Program-made: the position numbers and the translations under genes
Part shown: piece after piece, positions 17,437-25,976 of the stretch
Layout: each line of letters opens with the position of its first letter
Numbering within the stretch: the stretch's first letter is position 1
The notes under the pieces: model-generated
Databases searched by the model: none
What the model was told of the DNA's origin: nothing
Seen by the model: the letters and a program-made list of their open reading frames with translations, nothing else
From: Cyclobacteriaceae bacterium
GTDB lineage: Bacteria; Bacteroidota; Bacteroidia; Cytophagales; Cyclobacteriaceae
NCBI GenBank assembly: GCA_019638275.1
Contig: JAHBUC010000001.1
Span: forward strand, 836,740-900,739
Length of the DNA stretch: 64,000 nt
Direction: 5' to 3'

Positions 17437-17734
17437 GTGGTGTTAAAAGTTCGAAGTTTGGCAGGTAGCCGCTCGGCTGCCCACGGTTTAAACTGCAAAA
17501 CAAGGAGAATGTTTCCGCGTAATGGGCTCAATTAGACACTTTGCGCTGTTCATTCGACAACTCCAACGAATATCCGACAGAAGTGAATTCGCCTGTGTTT
17601 ATCGGAGTTATCGATTCACAGTGCCGAACGGTAGAATAATTGGGATGAAGGGTATAACTTGAAATAAAATGCCGGCACTTTTACCCGACCTTAACGTTTT
17701 AAAGGGGCTTTACCCAAGCTAAAAGACTTCACTG

Positions 17735-18775
17735 ATGCAATCGTATTTTCAGCGCAACCGTATATTTCTGCTGCACCTGCTTTTCTGGTGCGTGTACCTG
17801 TCGTTCAATATTTATTCGGCAAGTTTCTATTCACAGGTGCGGGGTTACGACTGGAGCCGGGGGTTGATGTTTACAGGTATTCAGTTCGGGTTTACGTTTG
17901 TCATCGCTTACCTGAACTATTTTCTCTTTTTACCCAGGTTCCTGAGCCATAAAAAAATCTGGCGCTACCTGATGGAATTTGTGGTGCCCTTTGCCTTGCT
18001 GGTTATGCTGCGGGTTTATGTGCAGCGTATTCTCATGGGCGATTCGCCTCGGGCTGAGTTTTTCAGCTCGCACATGTACATCATCCAGGTGGCAGCCATT
18101 GCCCTGTTCATTACCATTTTTGTGAGCATGCTACGTTTCGCTGCCGAGTGGTTTGAACTGGAAGCAAAAAAGAAGGAGATAGAAAACGAAAAACTGATGG
18201 CCGAGTTGAACTTTCTAAAAGCACAGATTAACCCACACTTTTTGTTCAATACACTGAACAATCTCTACTACCTCGCCTATTCAAAATCCGATAACACTAC
18301 CGAAGTAATATCCAAGCTTTCGCAGATGATGCGCTACATGATCTATGAATCGAACCATGAGCGTGTACAGTTGAACAAGGAAATTGAGTACATGCAGAAC
18401 TACATTAGCCTGGAACAATTGCGGTTGAACAATGAAGTACCAATAAAATTCACCATTGAAGGGCAAACTGAAAACATTTGCATCGCCCCGCTCATCTTCA
18501 TCACTTTCCTTGAAAATGCGTTCAAACATGGCGTTACCAACAAGCAATCGGGCGCGTGGGTAAACCTGGCCATTAAGATGAACGGAAAACAATGCACCTA
18601 TACCGTAGAAAACAGTAAATTGCCTGCATCAGCCGATTCGAAAGAAGGGAAGTCGGGGATTGGGTTGCGTAACGTGCAGCGCAGGCTGGAGTTGAGTTAC
18701 CCGGATCAGTATCGACTAAAAACAGAAGACAACCCGGATCGGTATAGCGTACAACTGGATATTACACTTTCGTGA
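17735..18775 (+). CDS. LytS-like sensor histidine kinase
   Basis: 346 residues. Four N-terminal transmembrane segments (to about 140) precede a His_kinase domain with the phospho-acceptor His168 in QINPHFLFNTLNNL and an ATPase domain with FLENAFKHG and GIGLRNVQRRLEL. It has no periplasmic sensor domain, so it senses through the membrane segments. It pairs with the next gene, a LytTR response regulator, whose GTG start overlaps its stop (GTGA). The signal and regulon are not evident, though the divergent outer-membrane protein gene is one possible target. Confidence 0.92.
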   Translation: MQSYFQRNRIFLLHLLFWCVYLSFNIYSASFYSQVRGYDWSRGLMFTGIQFGFTFVIAYLNYFLFLPRFLSHKKIWRYLMEFVVPFALLVMLRVYVQRILMGDSPRAEFFSSHMYIIQVAAIALFITIFVSMLRFAAEWFELEAKKKEIENEKLMAELNFLKAQINPHFLFNTLNNLYYLAYSKSDNTTEVISKLSQMMRYMIYESNHERVQLNKEIEYMQNYISLEQLRLNNEVPIKFTIEGQTENICIAPLIFITFLENAFKHGVTNKQSGAWVNLAIKMNGKQCTYTVENSKLPASADSKEGKSGIGLRNVQRRLELSYPDQYRLKTEDNPDRYSVQLDITLS

Positions 18776-19491
18776 CTGCCTCTTGTGTTATTGTTGATGA
18801 CGAGCCCCTGGCCCGTAACCTGATGACTGACTACGTGAAGAAGGTTCCTTCCCTTCACCTGGTGGCGACATGTGCCAACGCCATGGATGCCATGGAGGTG
18901 CTGCGCAAGCAACCCATTGACATTTTATTTCTGGATATTCAGATGCCGGAGATTACCGGTATTACGTTTTTAAAAGTTCTACAGAAAAAACCACTTGTAA
19001 TTTTCACCACGGCATATTCTGAATATGCATTGGAGGGTTATGAACTGGATGTGGTGGATTACCTGTTGAAGCCCATTACGTTTGATCGTTTTTTAAAAGC
19101 GGTTGATAAAGCGTTGTTGCGTTTACAAACTCCATCGGTTACTGTGGCGACAACCACCCCTGAGCAAAAACCCGATTTTGTTTTTGTGAAAGACGGTACG
19201 CGCATGGTGAAGATCATGCTGGATGATATTCTGTATGTAGAGGGTATGAAGGATTACGTAACCATCCATACCCGCGAAAAAAAGATTACTTCTCTTCAAC
19301 GCATGAAAGCCCTGGAAGAACAACTGCCTTCTGATAAATTCATCCGCATACACCACTCTTATATTATTGCGCTCAAAGCCATTGATGTGGTGCATAAAAA
19401 TGAAGTGCAGATTGGCCAGGCGTTATTGCCGGTAAGCGACAGCTACAAAAAGGCGTTTCGGGAGTTTATTGAGAAGAATCAGATGCAATAA
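18772..19491 (+). CDS. LytTR-family response regulator
   Basis: 239 residues starting at a GTG that overlaps the kinase stop by 4 bases, which fixes the start by translational coupling. The receiver domain (1-120) has phospho-acceptor Asp55 in FLDIQMPEITG and the conserved Lys in LLKPI. The LytTR DNA-binding domain (about 145-238) has VEGMKDYVTIHT and FIRIHHSYII. It is the partner of the LytS-like kinase upstream. Its DNA sites would be direct repeats about 10-12 bases apart; I could not identify a convincing pair in the nearby intergenic regions. Confidence 0.92.
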   Translation: MTASCVIVDDEPLARNLMTDYVKKVPSLHLVATCANAMDAMEVLRKQPIDILFLDIQMPEITGITFLKVLQKKPLVIFTTAYSEYALEGYELDVVDYLLKPITFDRFLKAVDKALLRLQTPSVTVATTTPEQKPDFVFVKDGTRMVKIMLDDILYVEGMKDYVTIHTREKKITSLQRMKALEEQLPSDKFIRIHHSYIIALKAIDVVHKNEVQIGQALLPVSDSYKKAFREFIEKNQMQ

Positions 19492-19506
19492 GCCTATTTC
19501 CGCCTT

Positions 19507-19536
19507 TTGCGCGGTTCATATTTTAAAATATATTTG
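19507..19536 (+). promoter_or_regulatory. Promoter of tRNA-Ala
   Basis: TTG at 19507-19509, a 19-base spacer, then TATATTTG at 19529-19536. This matches the Bacteroidota primary-sigma consensus TTG-N19-TAnnTTTG exactly. It lies 11 bases before the tRNA. Part of it follows the response-regulator stop codon at 19491. Confidence 0.75.
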
Positions 19537-19544
19537 CACCTCAA

Positions 19545-19620
<76 letters not shown>

Positions 19621-19625
19621 CGTAA

Positions 19626-19650
19626 AGTCTGCTTTTCGGCAGACTTTTTT
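19626..19650 (+). terminator. Terminator after tRNA-Ala
   Basis: Stem AGTCTGC / GCAGACT with loop TTTTCG, followed by a T run. It sits between tRNA-Ala and the convergent DinB-like gene and may work in both directions, because A residues flank the other side. Confidence 0.8.
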
Positions 19651-19653
19651 GTT

Positions 19654-20481
19654 TTACCCCATCACCGCCAACATCGAAAAAATAGGTTGGCTGAGAGAAG
19701 CATCACCCTTCACCTGAATTTTCTTTTTCGCATCCTCAGCATGCAACCCTTTGGTGAACAGTTTCCAGGCAGTATCCGGATCAAGTGAAATGGTAGTGTG
19801 CGGTGTAGCATTACCTTTTTCGAATGACCATGCATTACCCTTGCGCACAATCTGCCATGAGTGGCCAACTTCTGTAGTTACCTCAACACGAACACATGTA
19901 CCGTCTGCTGCATGTGTATTTCGGTATGCATGCGGCAGGGCCTGCATAAACGTTTCAATGAGTGGAGCAAAAAAATCATTTGTCATGATACCGGGCTTGC
20001 CCACGGCATCTCTGATTTGTTGTTGGTGGTGCCACTTCTCGGTGTATTCACGTGCAATGTGAAACCAGTTGGGCGATTCCGTTTGTCCGGCCCAACTCAC
20101 CGCAAACATGGCGGGTTTGAACGGATCAAGTTTGCGGAGTTGTTCAACGTAAAGCGGTCCAGTATTTTCCAGCAAATCGGTAAGCAGGGTTGGACTTAGT
20201 CGTTTGCAGGCCTGTACAAAATCGGCATTGAGTCGGTTCAGGTAATCCACCAGATCCTGATACGAGTTGATTGCGCCCGGTGGGTCACCAAAATAATGAT
20301 CGCGCATGTGCGAAATCACGCGCAGATTTCCGTCCAGCAAGTGCGCAGCAATGTCTTTTACCGTCCACTTCCGCGCAAGCGTAGGTTTATTCCACTCCTC
20401 AGCACTTAATGACCGCAGCAGTTCAATAAGCTTTTTATCGAGTTCAGGGAAAAGATGAAGTGTTGGAATGGGAATCGTCAT
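19654..20481 (-). CDS. DinB / maleylpyruvate-isomerase-N superfamily protein
   Basis: 275 residues. The N-terminal four-helix bundle shows the family pattern LLRSLSAEEWNKPTLARKWTVKDIAAHLLD and a second His-containing helix VISHMRDHYF, with metal-binding His residues in the usual places. The C-terminal part (about 170-275) includes an SCP2-like sterol-carrier segment (WSFEKGNATPHTTISLDP). In actinobacteria the family uses mycothiol, which Bacteroidota lack, so the thiol cofactor here is unknown. It is a single gene convergent with tRNA-Ala. Confidence 0.75.
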   Translation of the reverse strand: MTIPIPTLHLFPELDKKLIELLRSLSAEEWNKPTLARKWTVKDIAAHLLDGNLRVISHMRDHYFGDPPGAINSYQDLVDYLNRLNADFVQACKRLSPTLLTDLLENTGPLYVEQLRKLDPFKPAMFAVSWAGQTESPNWFHIAREYTEKWHHQQQIRDAVGKPGIMTNDFFAPLIETFMQALPHAYRNTHAADGTCVRVEVTTEVGHSWQIVRKGNAWSFEKGNATPHTTISLDPDTAWKLFTKGLHAEDAKKKIQVKGDASLSQPIFSMLAVMG

Positions 20482-20572
20482 ACAAAAATTCAGGTGGTAA
20501 ATTAATGAATAACAGTGAGGTTTGAATCACTTTACTGATATGCTTAAGTTTACCTGAATCAATTCAGTTTTT

Positions 20573-21637
20573 GTGAAACGCCCATATCGATTTATCTTTT
20601 TGATCTTTGCTTTTGTCAACCTTATTGTTGGGATGTTGGCAGGGTTGGGAAGACTTGGTTGGTCTGTACCCGTACCGGAAGCATATGCCCATCATGGCGC
20701 CATTATGGTTGGTGGTTTTTTAGGCAGCCTGATTGCGCTTGAAAAAGTGATTCCATTGAAGAAGCCGTTGTTTTTTATCGGGCCATTTCTCAGTGCAGCA
20801 AGCATCGTAGTATTTATAACAGGTTATTTTCAAGAGGCAGTGATCATGTTGATTGTTGCCGGAATCGTTTTTATGGCGGTGTATGGCTTGTACCTCAGGC
20901 AGCAATACACAAGCTATTTGGTTGTAGCGGTTGTTGGTGCAGCTTGCTGGACAGTAGGTAACGTAATGCTGTTGTGGGAGAAGTTTTACCCCATGGCATT
21001 TCCCTGGTGGATGGCGTTTTTGCTGTTCACGATTGTATCTGAACGATTGGAGCTAACCAAATTTTTGCCGGTAACGCAACAAATGAAGCGCATACTGCTA
21101 GCCCTCCTTGCATTTTTTTTAGTGGGTGTCATCACACCATTTCATTCAGCGGGTACGTATGTGAGCGGCATGGCGATGGTGTGTATCAGCGTGTGGCTGT
21201 TGCGGTATGATGTGATCCGGATAACCCTGCACAAGCAAGGGCTAGCCAGGTTTACGGCTACCGCGTTGCTGATTGGGTATTTTTGTTTGTTGTTGCAAGG
21301 AATCTTTTTGATGACATTGAACAATGCTTCGCTCGGCTACGACATCACGGTGCATACGTTTTTCATTGGATTTGTATTTTCCATGATCTTCGCCCACGGC
21401 CCGATCATTTTACCGGGCGTGCTTGGTCTTATGGTAAAGCCTTATCATCCGTTGTTTTATGTGACGTTGGCTGGATTGTTTTTTTCTCTTGCCATGCGCA
21501 TTGCCGCGAATGTTACGCTGATCGATTTTTCGTGGCGCGCCATTAGCGGGTGGATTTCAGCCGGAAGTATTTTGCTATATTTTTTGATGATGGTTGTGAC
21601 AACCATAAAAGCTGTTCGTGATGCACCAGCTGCTTAA
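20573..21637 (+). CDS. NnrS-like polytopic membrane protein (first of a pair)
   Basis: 354 residues starting at a GTG; about ten to twelve transmembrane segments. Histidines cluster in AYAHHGAIMVGGFLG near the N-terminus and in HTFFIGFVFSMIFAHGPIILP in the second half. This spacing resembles NnrS-like haem-copper membrane proteins. I assign the family by pattern only. The gene overlaps the next one by 20 bases, so translation is coupled. It heads a cluster with a second membrane protein, a TonB-dependent receptor and a small protein, suggesting metal or haem handling or nitrosative stress, which is inference. Confidence 0.55.
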   Translation: MKRPYRFIFLIFAFVNLIVGMLAGLGRLGWSVPVPEAYAHHGAIMVGGFLGSLIALEKVIPLKKPLFFIGPFLSAASIVVFITGYFQEAVIMLIVAGIVFMAVYGLYLRQQYTSYLVVAVVGAACWTVGNVMLLWEKFYPMAFPWWMAFLLFTIVSERLELTKFLPVTQQMKRILLALLAFFLVGVITPFHSAGTYVSGMAMVCISVWLLRYDVIRITLHKQGLARFTATALLIGYFCLLLQGIFLMTLNNASLGYDITVHTFFIGFVFSMIFAHGPIILPGVLGLMVKPYHPLFYVTLAGLFFSLAMRIAANVTLIDFSWRAISGWISAGSILLYFLMMVVTTIKAVRDAPAA

Positions 21638-22790
21638 ACTTCCCCTTATTTTCTTTTTCATAGCTTCAGTAGTTGGGGTGTTGCTGCGGTGGCATCAGGT
21701 TTATCCGGTGGAGGGCTTTGTTTATCCGTACTGGCTTCACGCACATTCTCACCTGATGTTTTTAGGATGGGTTTTCAATGCGTTGGTCGTTAACGCAGTC
21801 GTTCAAATTTTACCTGATGCGCCTGTAAAACGCTATACAAAAATTATCTGGTTGTTGAATGCATTGGTGCTGGGCATGCTCATCTCGTTTCCGCTTCAGG
21901 GTTATGGTGTTTACTCTATCATTATTTCAACCTTGCATACAGTTGTCGCTGTTATTTTTATTGTTCATTTCTTTCGGGCTGTGCGTCATGTAGTTTTTGC
22001 TGAAGTGCAATACATGAAAACTGCATTTGGTTTCTTTGCGCTGTCGGCTGCCGGGCCATTTGCTTTAGGGGCGTTGATGGCCAACGGATTGGGACAAACG
22101 CCAGCGTATCATCTGGCGGTGTATTACTACCTGCATTTTCAATACAACGGTGTATTCATGTTTGGCGCACTTGCGTTGTTTTACCGGTTACTGCGCCAAA
22201 AGGAAGTAGTTGTTCATGATGCACTGGCGCAACGCGGAAAAATGTTTTTGATTCTTTCCTGTTTGCTCACGTATGCGTTGTCGGCATTGTGGTTACAACC
22301 CTCTGTAGTCGTGTATGTCATTGGACTGGTGGGAGCCTTGCTTCAATTTGTAGCGTTTATTTTTATTTGTCGATCGGTTGATCAGGATGGAATTAGGTTA
22401 TTTAAAAAATTTTCGAATCCAGCGAGGATATTTTTTGTGTTGGCGGCAATCTCATTGATTATAAAGCTGGTTCTTCAACTTGTATCTGTTGTTCCGGTTG
22501 TGGCACAACTGGCATTTGACGTGCGGTTTTATGTGATCGCTTACCTGCACCTGGTATTAATTGGTGTGATCTCATTTTTCTTGTTGGGATGGTATCATGA
22601 GCAAGGGTATTTGAAAAAGGTATCGTGGATATTTCTTTTTTTATTAGTTCTGGCATTTGTGGCATCGGAAGCAGCCATGATACTGGTGGGATTAATTTCA
22701 TTGGATATGATTCGTGAAATCATTCTTTTTTCTTCCATAGCGATGAGCGTGGCGATTGGTGTGTATGCCATCCGGCAAAAGGTAGCGTAG
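21618..22790 (+). CDS. NnrS-like / haem-copper-type polytopic membrane protein (second of a pair)
   Basis: 390 residues with about twelve transmembrane segments. The histidine-rich motif YWLHAHSHLMFLGW (about residue 30-45) and YYYLHFQYNGVFMFG (about 170) are placed like haem ligands in haem-copper oxidase subunit I-like proteins, but other catalytic landmarks of oxidases are missing. It overlaps the preceding gene by 20 bases and probably forms a complex with its product. A consensus promoter directly after it serves the receptor gene downstream. Confidence 0.55.
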   Translation: MMHQLLKLPLIFFFIASVVGVLLRWHQVYPVEGFVYPYWLHAHSHLMFLGWVFNALVVNAVVQILPDAPVKRYTKIIWLLNALVLGMLISFPLQGYGVYSIIISTLHTVVAVIFIVHFFRAVRHVVFAEVQYMKTAFGFFALSAAGPFALGALMANGLGQTPAYHLAVYYYLHFQYNGVFMFGALALFYRLLRQKEVVVHDALAQRGKMFLILSCLLTYALSALWLQPSVVVYVIGLVGALLQFVAFIFICRSVDQDGIRLFKKFSNPARIFFVLAAISLIIKLVLQLVSVVPVVAQLAFDVRFYVIAYLHLVLIGVISFFLLGWYHEQGYLKKVSWIFLFLLVLAFVASEAAMILVGLISLDMIREIILFSSIAMSVAIGVYAIRQKVA

Positions 22791-22798
22791 TCAGCGTA

Positions 22799-22829
22799 TT
22801 GGCATTATGCCGATCGTGTTCTACTTTTG
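22799..22829 (+). promoter_or_regulatory. Promoter of the TonB-dependent receptor gene
   Basis: TTG at 22799-22801, a 20-base spacer, and TACTTTTG at 22822-22829. This fits the Bacteroidota consensus TTG-N19/20-TAnnTTTG. The receptor ATG at 22850 follows 20 bases later. The site argues against the TTG at 22799 being a start codon. Confidence 0.7.
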
Positions 22830-22849
22830 CACGCTTTAAAACCCAACTC

Positions 22850-24673
22850 ATGAAACCCCTGTTGATATTCATCATTGCCTTACTTGTTAATTTACCTGCT
22901 GTTGCTCAACAAGATACCACACGCCTGCTCAATGAGGTGCCGGTTTATGCCAACCGCATCCAAACCGGATTCAATGAAACTTCGGCTAGTGTAATCGTGA
23001 TAAATGCGGCACAACTTCAACATACGCCAGCCATAAGCGTGGCCGATGCACTTCACTATTATGCCGGTGTGGACATGCGCCAGCGCGGTGCCAATGGCGT
23101 GCAGGCAGATGCCGGCATTCGTGGCAGCACGTTTGATCAGGTGTTGATTTTAATCAATGGCATTAAAATCAGCGACATGCAAACTGGGCACCACTCCATG
23201 AACCTGCCTATTGATATGGATAATGTGGAGCGCATTGAAATTTTGAAAGGACCTGCTGCGCGCGTGTTTGGTCAGAATGCATTTGCAGGCGCGATCAACA
23301 TCATCACCAAAAATCCAGAAGAAACCTTTGTGAAACTGCAGGCTGTGGGCGGTGAAAACGGATTGGGTGGCGGCCGACTTTCCGCATCGTTGTATGAAAA
23401 TGGAGTAGGGCACTACCTTTCCGCCAGTCGTGATTTTTCGGATGGGTATAAATACAACACCGATTATGTGATCTCCAATTACTTTTATCAAGCCGGCTGG
23501 AAAAGCACGGTTGGGAAATTCAGTTTCCTTTCAGGATTAACCGACAGAAGTTTTGGTGCAAATGGATTCTATGCCAGCGCAGCGTTTCAGGATCAATATG
23601 AATCGGTACAGACTAGCTTAACAGCTTTGTCGTTGCAAACCAATCATCGTGAGCACATGCGCATTGATCACCGGTTGTATTGGAGACGCAATCAGGATGA
23701 TTACATTTTTAATAAAAACAATCCTACGGCTTATCGTAATCTGCATACCAACAATACCGTTGGGTACGAAGTGAACGCATCAATCGACAGTAAAGCGGGT
23801 ATTACCGGAATGGGTGTTGATATCAACCATTTGAAGCTTACCAGTAACAACCTGGGTGATCATAACCGTACGGTAGCTTCAGTTTTTTTGGAACATCGTT
23901 TTGAATTGTTAAATAAAAAAATGGATATCACACCAGGTGTTCAGTTGAACTACTATTCAGACTTTGGTACCAACCTGTTTCCGGGAGTAGATGTTGGGTA
24001 TGTGCTAACCAGTAAATTGAAAGCGTTTGGAAACTGGGGGTACACCTATCGTGTGCCTTCCTATACAGATTTGTATTACAGCGACCCAGCCAACTTGGGA
24101 AACCCCGATCTGCAACCGGAATATGCATTATCATACGAAGCGGGCTTGAAGTTGCTGAATATTGCCGGCCTTACCGCACAAGCCAGTTACTTTGTTCGTA
24201 ACGGCAATCGCATCATCGACTGGACAAAAGAAAACGATGCTGACCCCTGGCGACCGGATAACCTGATTGGTGTGAACATGAGCGGAGTGGATATGAACAT
24301 CAGTTATGCCTTCCCCAAGAGTAATTTTTTGCACCGACTTGATGTTGGGTACACCTACATCGATGCTGAAAAGCAACAAGATGCAGCATTCTCCCGATAT
24401 GCGTTGGAGAATCTGAATCATCAGGTGGTCGGTTCATTAACGTTGAAATTTGGCAAGCAGGTTTTTGCCAGTTATTATTTCCGCTATGTTGATCGTGCAA
24501 GTATGGATGATTACATGATTTCAGATTTTCGCTTGAACTGGAGTAATAAATCGTGGTCGGTTTTTGCTGATGTTACCAACATGTTCAACCAACCGTACCA
24601 GGAAACCAATCTTGTGGTCATGCCCGGCCGTTGGGCAAAGCTGGGGGTGAGTTATACCATTCGGAAAAGTTAG
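22850..24673 (+). CDS. TonB-dependent receptor (BtuB/siderophore-receptor type)
   Basis: 607 residues from the ATG at 22850. Signal peptide MKPLLIFIIALLVNLPAVAQ, then a TonB-box/plug region (about 25-150) with GIRGSTFDQVLILINGIKIS and ARVFGQNAFAGAINIITKNP, then a 22-strand-type barrel ending in VVMPGRWAKLGVSYTI with a terminal hydrophobic strand. It lacks the extra N-terminal domain of SusC proteins and has no SusD partner, so it resembles cofactor or metal receptors. The neighbours suggest import of a metal, haem or vitamin for the NnrS-like pair, but the substrate cannot be told from sequence. Confidence 0.9.
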   Translation: MKPLLIFIIALLVNLPAVAQQDTTRLLNEVPVYANRIQTGFNETSASVIVINAAQLQHTPAISVADALHYYAGVDMRQRGANGVQADAGIRGSTFDQVLILINGIKISDMQTGHHSMNLPIDMDNVERIEILKGPAARVFGQNAFAGAINIITKNPEETFVKLQAVGGENGLGGGRLSASLYENGVGHYLSASRDFSDGYKYNTDYVISNYFYQAGWKSTVGKFSFLSGLTDRSFGANGFYASAAFQDQYESVQTSLTALSLQTNHREHMRIDHRLYWRRNQDDYIFNKNNPTAYRNLHTNNTVGYEVNASIDSKAGITGMGVDINHLKLTSNNLGDHNRTVASVFLEHRFELLNKKMDITPGVQLNYYSDFGTNLFPGVDVGYVLTSKLKAFGNWGYTYRVPSYTDLYYSDPANLGNPDLQPEYALSYEAGLKLLNIAGLTAQASYFVRNGNRIIDWTKENDADPWRPDNLIGVNMSGVDMNISYAFPKSNFLHRLDVGYTYIDAEKQQDAAFSRYALENLNHQVVGSLTLKFGKQVFASYYFRYVDRASMDDYMISDFRLNWSNKSWSVFADVTNMFNQPYQETNLVVMPGRWAKLGVSYTIRKS

Positions 24674-24725
24674 TGAATGATTTAACCGGTTTTAGCGTTT
24701 AGCAAAAGAACCCATCATAACACAA

Positions 24726-25037
24726 ATGGAAACTTTTACACCTGTTGATTATGTGTATCGCGAAATCATTGAAGAAGCCATTGCTTCCGGCAAGCGGGGT
24801 AAGGTTTTCTTTTTTGAAAATCCCGGTGTGGTAGGTGAGGCAGAAGGGCAGGTTGTGCTGCTGGAAGAAATTGCGGGCAAAGGTTTATTCATTCACCTTG
24901 TTCCGCAAGCATCCGTGCGCATCGATCGTATTATTACCTTATTTGGTAAGCCTGGTGCCGCCTTTGATGAATACGATGCCTACGCCAACCAATGCCTCGA
25001 TTGCCGGGGTGGGTATGATGAGGCGAAGTTGGATTGA
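24726..25037 (+). CDS. Small Rof-like protein with a C-terminal CxxC
   Basis: 103 residues, soluble. The first 80 residues show a pattern like Rof/YaeO Rho-binding antiterminators and related small barrels: YVYREIIEEAIASGKRGKV, a strand-rich middle, and VRIDRIITLFGKPG. A CLDC pair near residue 92 could bind a metal. It lies 52 bases after the receptor gene on the same strand and probably belongs to that transcript. The Rof-like assignment is tentative. Confidence 0.5.
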   Translation: METFTPVDYVYREIIEEAIASGKRGKVFFFENPGVVGEAEGQVVLLEEIAGKGLFIHLVPQASVRIDRIITLFGKPGAAFDEYDAYANQCLDCRGGYDEAKLD

Positions 25038-25088
25038 GGACACTTGATCATCAGAATTCTTTTAGAAGATTTTAGTTCTTAATAAAGC

Positions 25089-25123
25089 CACAAGCTACAA
25101 GTTTTGTGCGCTTGTAGCCTGTG
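25089..25123. repeat. Inverted repeat between convergent genes
   Basis: Arms CACAAGCTACAAG (25089-25101) and CTTGTAGCCTGTG (25111-25123) match over 13 bp with one mismatch around a 9-base loop. It sits between the Rof-like gene and the convergent OsmC gene, where it could help transcription end. It also resembles dispersed CTACAAG repeats of this phylum. Confidence 0.6.
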
Positions 25124-25141
25124 ACTGATTTTACAAATGTG

Positions 25142-25822
25142 TTAGCGTTTAGCGATGCTAACTTTGACAGGAACCTGATTGGTAACAATGTCAAATACTG
25201 GTGACTTGGTAACAAAGTCTTCCAATTTTTTTCGTTGCTCTTCGGTAATATCCCCCTCTATGGCAAATTTTACCCGTATTTGCTGGTATCCGTTCCTAAC
25301 CTTATCGTTAAGTCCAAGAAAGCCCTGCACATCCAGATCTCCTTCAAGAGTTGACTCTACACTTTTGAGTTCTATGCCGTTTGCGGCAGCATGAAGTACC
25401 ATGGTGGTAGTCATGCATCCTGCCAATCCATGAAGGATGTACTCTACAGGATTAGCTCCTTCATTGTTTCCGAGCAGAATGGGAGGCTCACTATTGTCAT
25501 ATACAAAGGGTTTTTTACGGGATGTGTCTTCCTGTCCTCCTCCATAAAACCCATGGATAGTGCTTCGGTTGTGCCCGCCCTTTATCCATTTATTCCTGGC
25601 TCTGAATTCAAACCGGGCAATGTTAGGGTTTTCCTGAATTGCCTTTACTGTTCCCATGATATCTTCCAGCGAAAACCCATTTATAGTAGAATTTAATTCA
25701 GTGGGTTCCTCTTTCAATTCGGGTTCAAGAAATCGATTGGTCATTGCCACATTAATGAGGAGAACTACCATTAGACCTATGGCAAGCACAAGCAAGTTTG
25801 GGGTGTTGATTAGTTTTTTCAT
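25142..25822 (-). CDS. OsmC-family protein with an N-terminal membrane anchor
   Basis: Start chosen at 25822 (MKKLINTPNLL), giving 226 residues; a longer frame reaches 25858. A hydrophobic segment VLAIGLMVVLLINVAM anchors the protein, unlike the usual cytosolic OsmC. The OsmC domain (about 75-225) includes NPVEYILHGLAGCMTTTMV with the conserved Cys. The second catalytic Cys of classic OsmC/Ohr is replaced (VFDIVTNQV), so peroxidase activity is uncertain. Upstream and on the same strand is a sigma54 activator, with palindromes between them that may control this gene. Confidence 0.8.
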   Translation of the reverse strand: MKKLINTPNLLVLAIGLMVVLLINVAMTNRFLEPELKEEPTELNSTINGFSLEDIMGTVKAIQENPNIARFEFRARNKWIKGGHNRSTIHGFYGGGQEDTSRKKPFVYDNSEPPILLGNNEGANPVEYILHGLAGCMTTTMVLHAAANGIELKSVESTLEGDLDVQGFLGLNDKVRNGYQQIRVKFAIEGDITEEQRKKLEDFVTKSPVFDIVTNQVPVKVSIAKR

Positions 25823-25923
25823 AAAGATTAAAATTTGGTTTTTTTGTTTCGCCACCATTTTCCATCCCTATGCCAAACTCAATTAAGTGCGTTTAAAGCT
25901 CGAATACGAAGAAATTGAACTGG

Positions 25924-25963
25924 CGAATTATCGTAACTGGCGATAATTCGTCATAATTATGAC
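25924..25963. promoter_or_regulatory. Paired palindromes upstream of the OsmC gene (candidate enhancer site)
   Basis: A perfect 10-bp inverted repeat CGAATTATCG / CGATAATTCG with a 7-base gap (25924-25950) is followed directly by a perfect 14-bp palindrome GTCATAATTATGAC (25950-25963). The arms are AT-rich and no T run follows, so they are unlikely to be a terminator. They lie 100 to 140 bases before the OsmC start and next to the gene for a Fis-type sigma54 activator. Binding of that activator is inference. A partial -24 box (TTGGCA) lies at about 25871-25876 on the minus strand, but its -12 partner is poor. Confidence 0.55.
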
Positions 25964-25976
25964 TAGATCTCGTTAG

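Noticed and set aside
17437..17734. LytTR binding sites between the barrel protein and the LytS-like gene
   Set aside because: No pair of direct repeats with suitable spacing could be found by eye. The interval shows no gene either.
22799..22849. TTG start giving a 17-residue extension to the TonB receptor
   Set aside because: The TTG is the -33 element of a consensus promoter, and the ATG at 22850 gives a standard signal peptide.
25866..25880. Sigma54 -24/-12 promoter for the OsmC gene
   Set aside because: The TTGGCA -24 part is good, but the base pair expected to be GC at -12 reads GA, so it is kept only as a weak hint and not as a feature.
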